NCBI GenBank assembly: GCA_023623095.1 | Contig: JAMNXX010000156.1 | Span: 1-6,228, forward strand | Source of the DNA: Bacillota bacterium | GTDB taxonomy: Bacteria > Bacillota > Clostridia > Peptostreptococcales > Thermotaleaceae | Length of the DNA stretch: 6,228 nucleotides | Reading direction: 5' to 3' | Shown here: piece after piece, positions 5,885 through 6,228 of the stretch | How positions within the stretch are numbered: the first letter of the stretch is position 1 | Layout of the letters: each line of letters opens with the position of its first letter | Notes under the pieces: model-generated | Told to the model about the DNA's origin: nothing | Seen by the model: only the letters and a program-made list of their open reading frames with translations | Database searches by the model: none | Program-made: the position numbers and the translations under genes

Positions 5885-5927
5885 AATAGAAGAATAAATA
5901 TCATCATACCTAAAAGGAGTTGGAAAA

Positions 5928-6125
5928 ATGGACAGGCTCGCATTGATATTGGTAATTATCGGGGCGCTCAACTGGGGACTTGTCGGATTGTTTCGTTTCG
6001 ATCTTGTTGCTGCCATATTCGGTGGTCCTCAGACATTGTTGAGCCGTATTATTTACACAATCATTGCATTAGCAGGTATTTATTGCATCAGTTTATTTTT
6101 CAGAGAAAGAGAAAAAACGCAATAA
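5928..6125 (+). CDS. DUF378 (YuzA-type) small membrane protein
   Basis: A 65-residue membrane protein. The hallmark INWGLVG-type motif is present as GALNWGLVGLFRFDLVAAIFG at about residues 12-32, near the end of the first helix (about 4-22). A second helix follows at about 38-57 (LSRIIYTIIALAGIYCISLF), then a charged tail FREREKTQ. This is the usual size and two-helix layout of DUF378 proteins, which are widespread in bacteria and have no established function. The ATG has a strong AGGAG ribosome site (5915-5919) with an 8-base spacer. It lies 87 bases after trkH and may share its transcript or use a weak promoter of its own. A long terminator hairpin begins in its stop codon. The family call is from the motif and is good; a link to K+ uptake is only positional. 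Confidence 0.88.
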   Translation: MDRLALILVIIGALNWGLVGLFRFDLVAAIFGGPQTLLSRIIYTIIALAGIYCISLFFREREKTQ

Positions 6126-6162
6126 AATATAGAGGGAGCTCTTGCTGCCCTCTATATTTTAT
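6122..6162 (+). terminator. Terminator closing the trkA-trkH-DUF378 unit
   Basis: The perfect 15-bp inverted repeat ATAAAATATAGAGGG / CCCTCTATATTTTAT has an 11-base loop. The lower half of the stem is A/U-only, so the 3' arm supplies the U-rich end. Because the repeat is symmetric it could also stop transcripts from the right. It overlaps the DUF378 stop codon (6123-6125). Bases 6163-6228 beyond it hold no gene I can support. Confidence 0.8.
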
Positions 6163-6228
6163 CCGCTGATTCCATTGTGGAAATAAAACATTTCTTCGGC
6201 AATCATTTCATGTTATTGGGATAATAAT

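Noticed and set aside
5855..6169. 104-residue rightward frame overlapping the DUF378 gene
   Set aside because: It is in another frame, rich in Arg/His/Cys/Trp without a recognisable pattern, runs through the terminator hairpin, and has no ribosome site; the DUF378 frame has a clear motif and AGGAG site.
6161..6206. 15-codon leftward frame reading MIAEEMFYFHNGISG
   Set aside because: It looks protein-like but has no ribosome site, an in-frame stop lies just upstream, and it is too short to separate from chance.

Overview
The window reads as a low-GC Firmicutes chromosome, most likely a member of the Clostridia. The signs are AT-rich sequence, strong AGGAG-type ribosome binding sites, consensus sigma-A promoters, a T-box leader in front of a tRNA synthetase gene, and a clostridial style of ValS sequence. 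Genus and species cannot be fixed from the sequence alone. It looks like core chromosome: no insertion sequence, phage gene, CRISPR array or rRNA was seen.

Bases 1-1207 hold one leftward transcription unit. A sigma-A promoter (1178-1207) leads into a T-box leader (889-1132) with a GUA (valine) specifier and an intrinsic terminator. These are followed by a 70-residue two-helix membrane protein with a GTG start (659-871) and then valS, which runs off the left edge (1-639). When uncharged tRNA-Val accumulates, the leader should read through and raise both genes. The small protein inside this valine-starvation unit is the most novel item here.

Bases 1208-1460 are an intergenic stretch with only a weak promoter candidate. 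A rightward gene for a 125-residue uncharacterised cytosolic protein follows (1461-1838). It converges on a leftward gene for a stand-alone metallo-beta-lactamase-fold hydrolase (1891-2535), which has its own promoter and a perfect 20-base palindrome abutting the -35 side. Upstream of that, also leftward, is a single tRNA-Gly(CCC) gene with a consensus promoter and its own terminator.

From about 2942 rightward lies a potassium-uptake unit: trkA (two tandem RCK modules) and trkH (the four-P-loop channel subunit), 18 bases apart and presumably one transcript. TrkA is the cytosolic nucleotide-binding gate and TrkH the membrane pore. A 65-residue DUF378-type membrane protein follows, and a long perfect hairpin that starts within its stop codon closes the unit. 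The last 66 bases hold nothing I can support.

No clear multi-gene undescribed system is present. The points most worth checking are the T-box-controlled membrane microprotein, an Ala in the third TrkH filter loop where Gly is usual, the operator-like palindrome of the hydrolase gene, and an 11-base direct repeat in the trkA leader.
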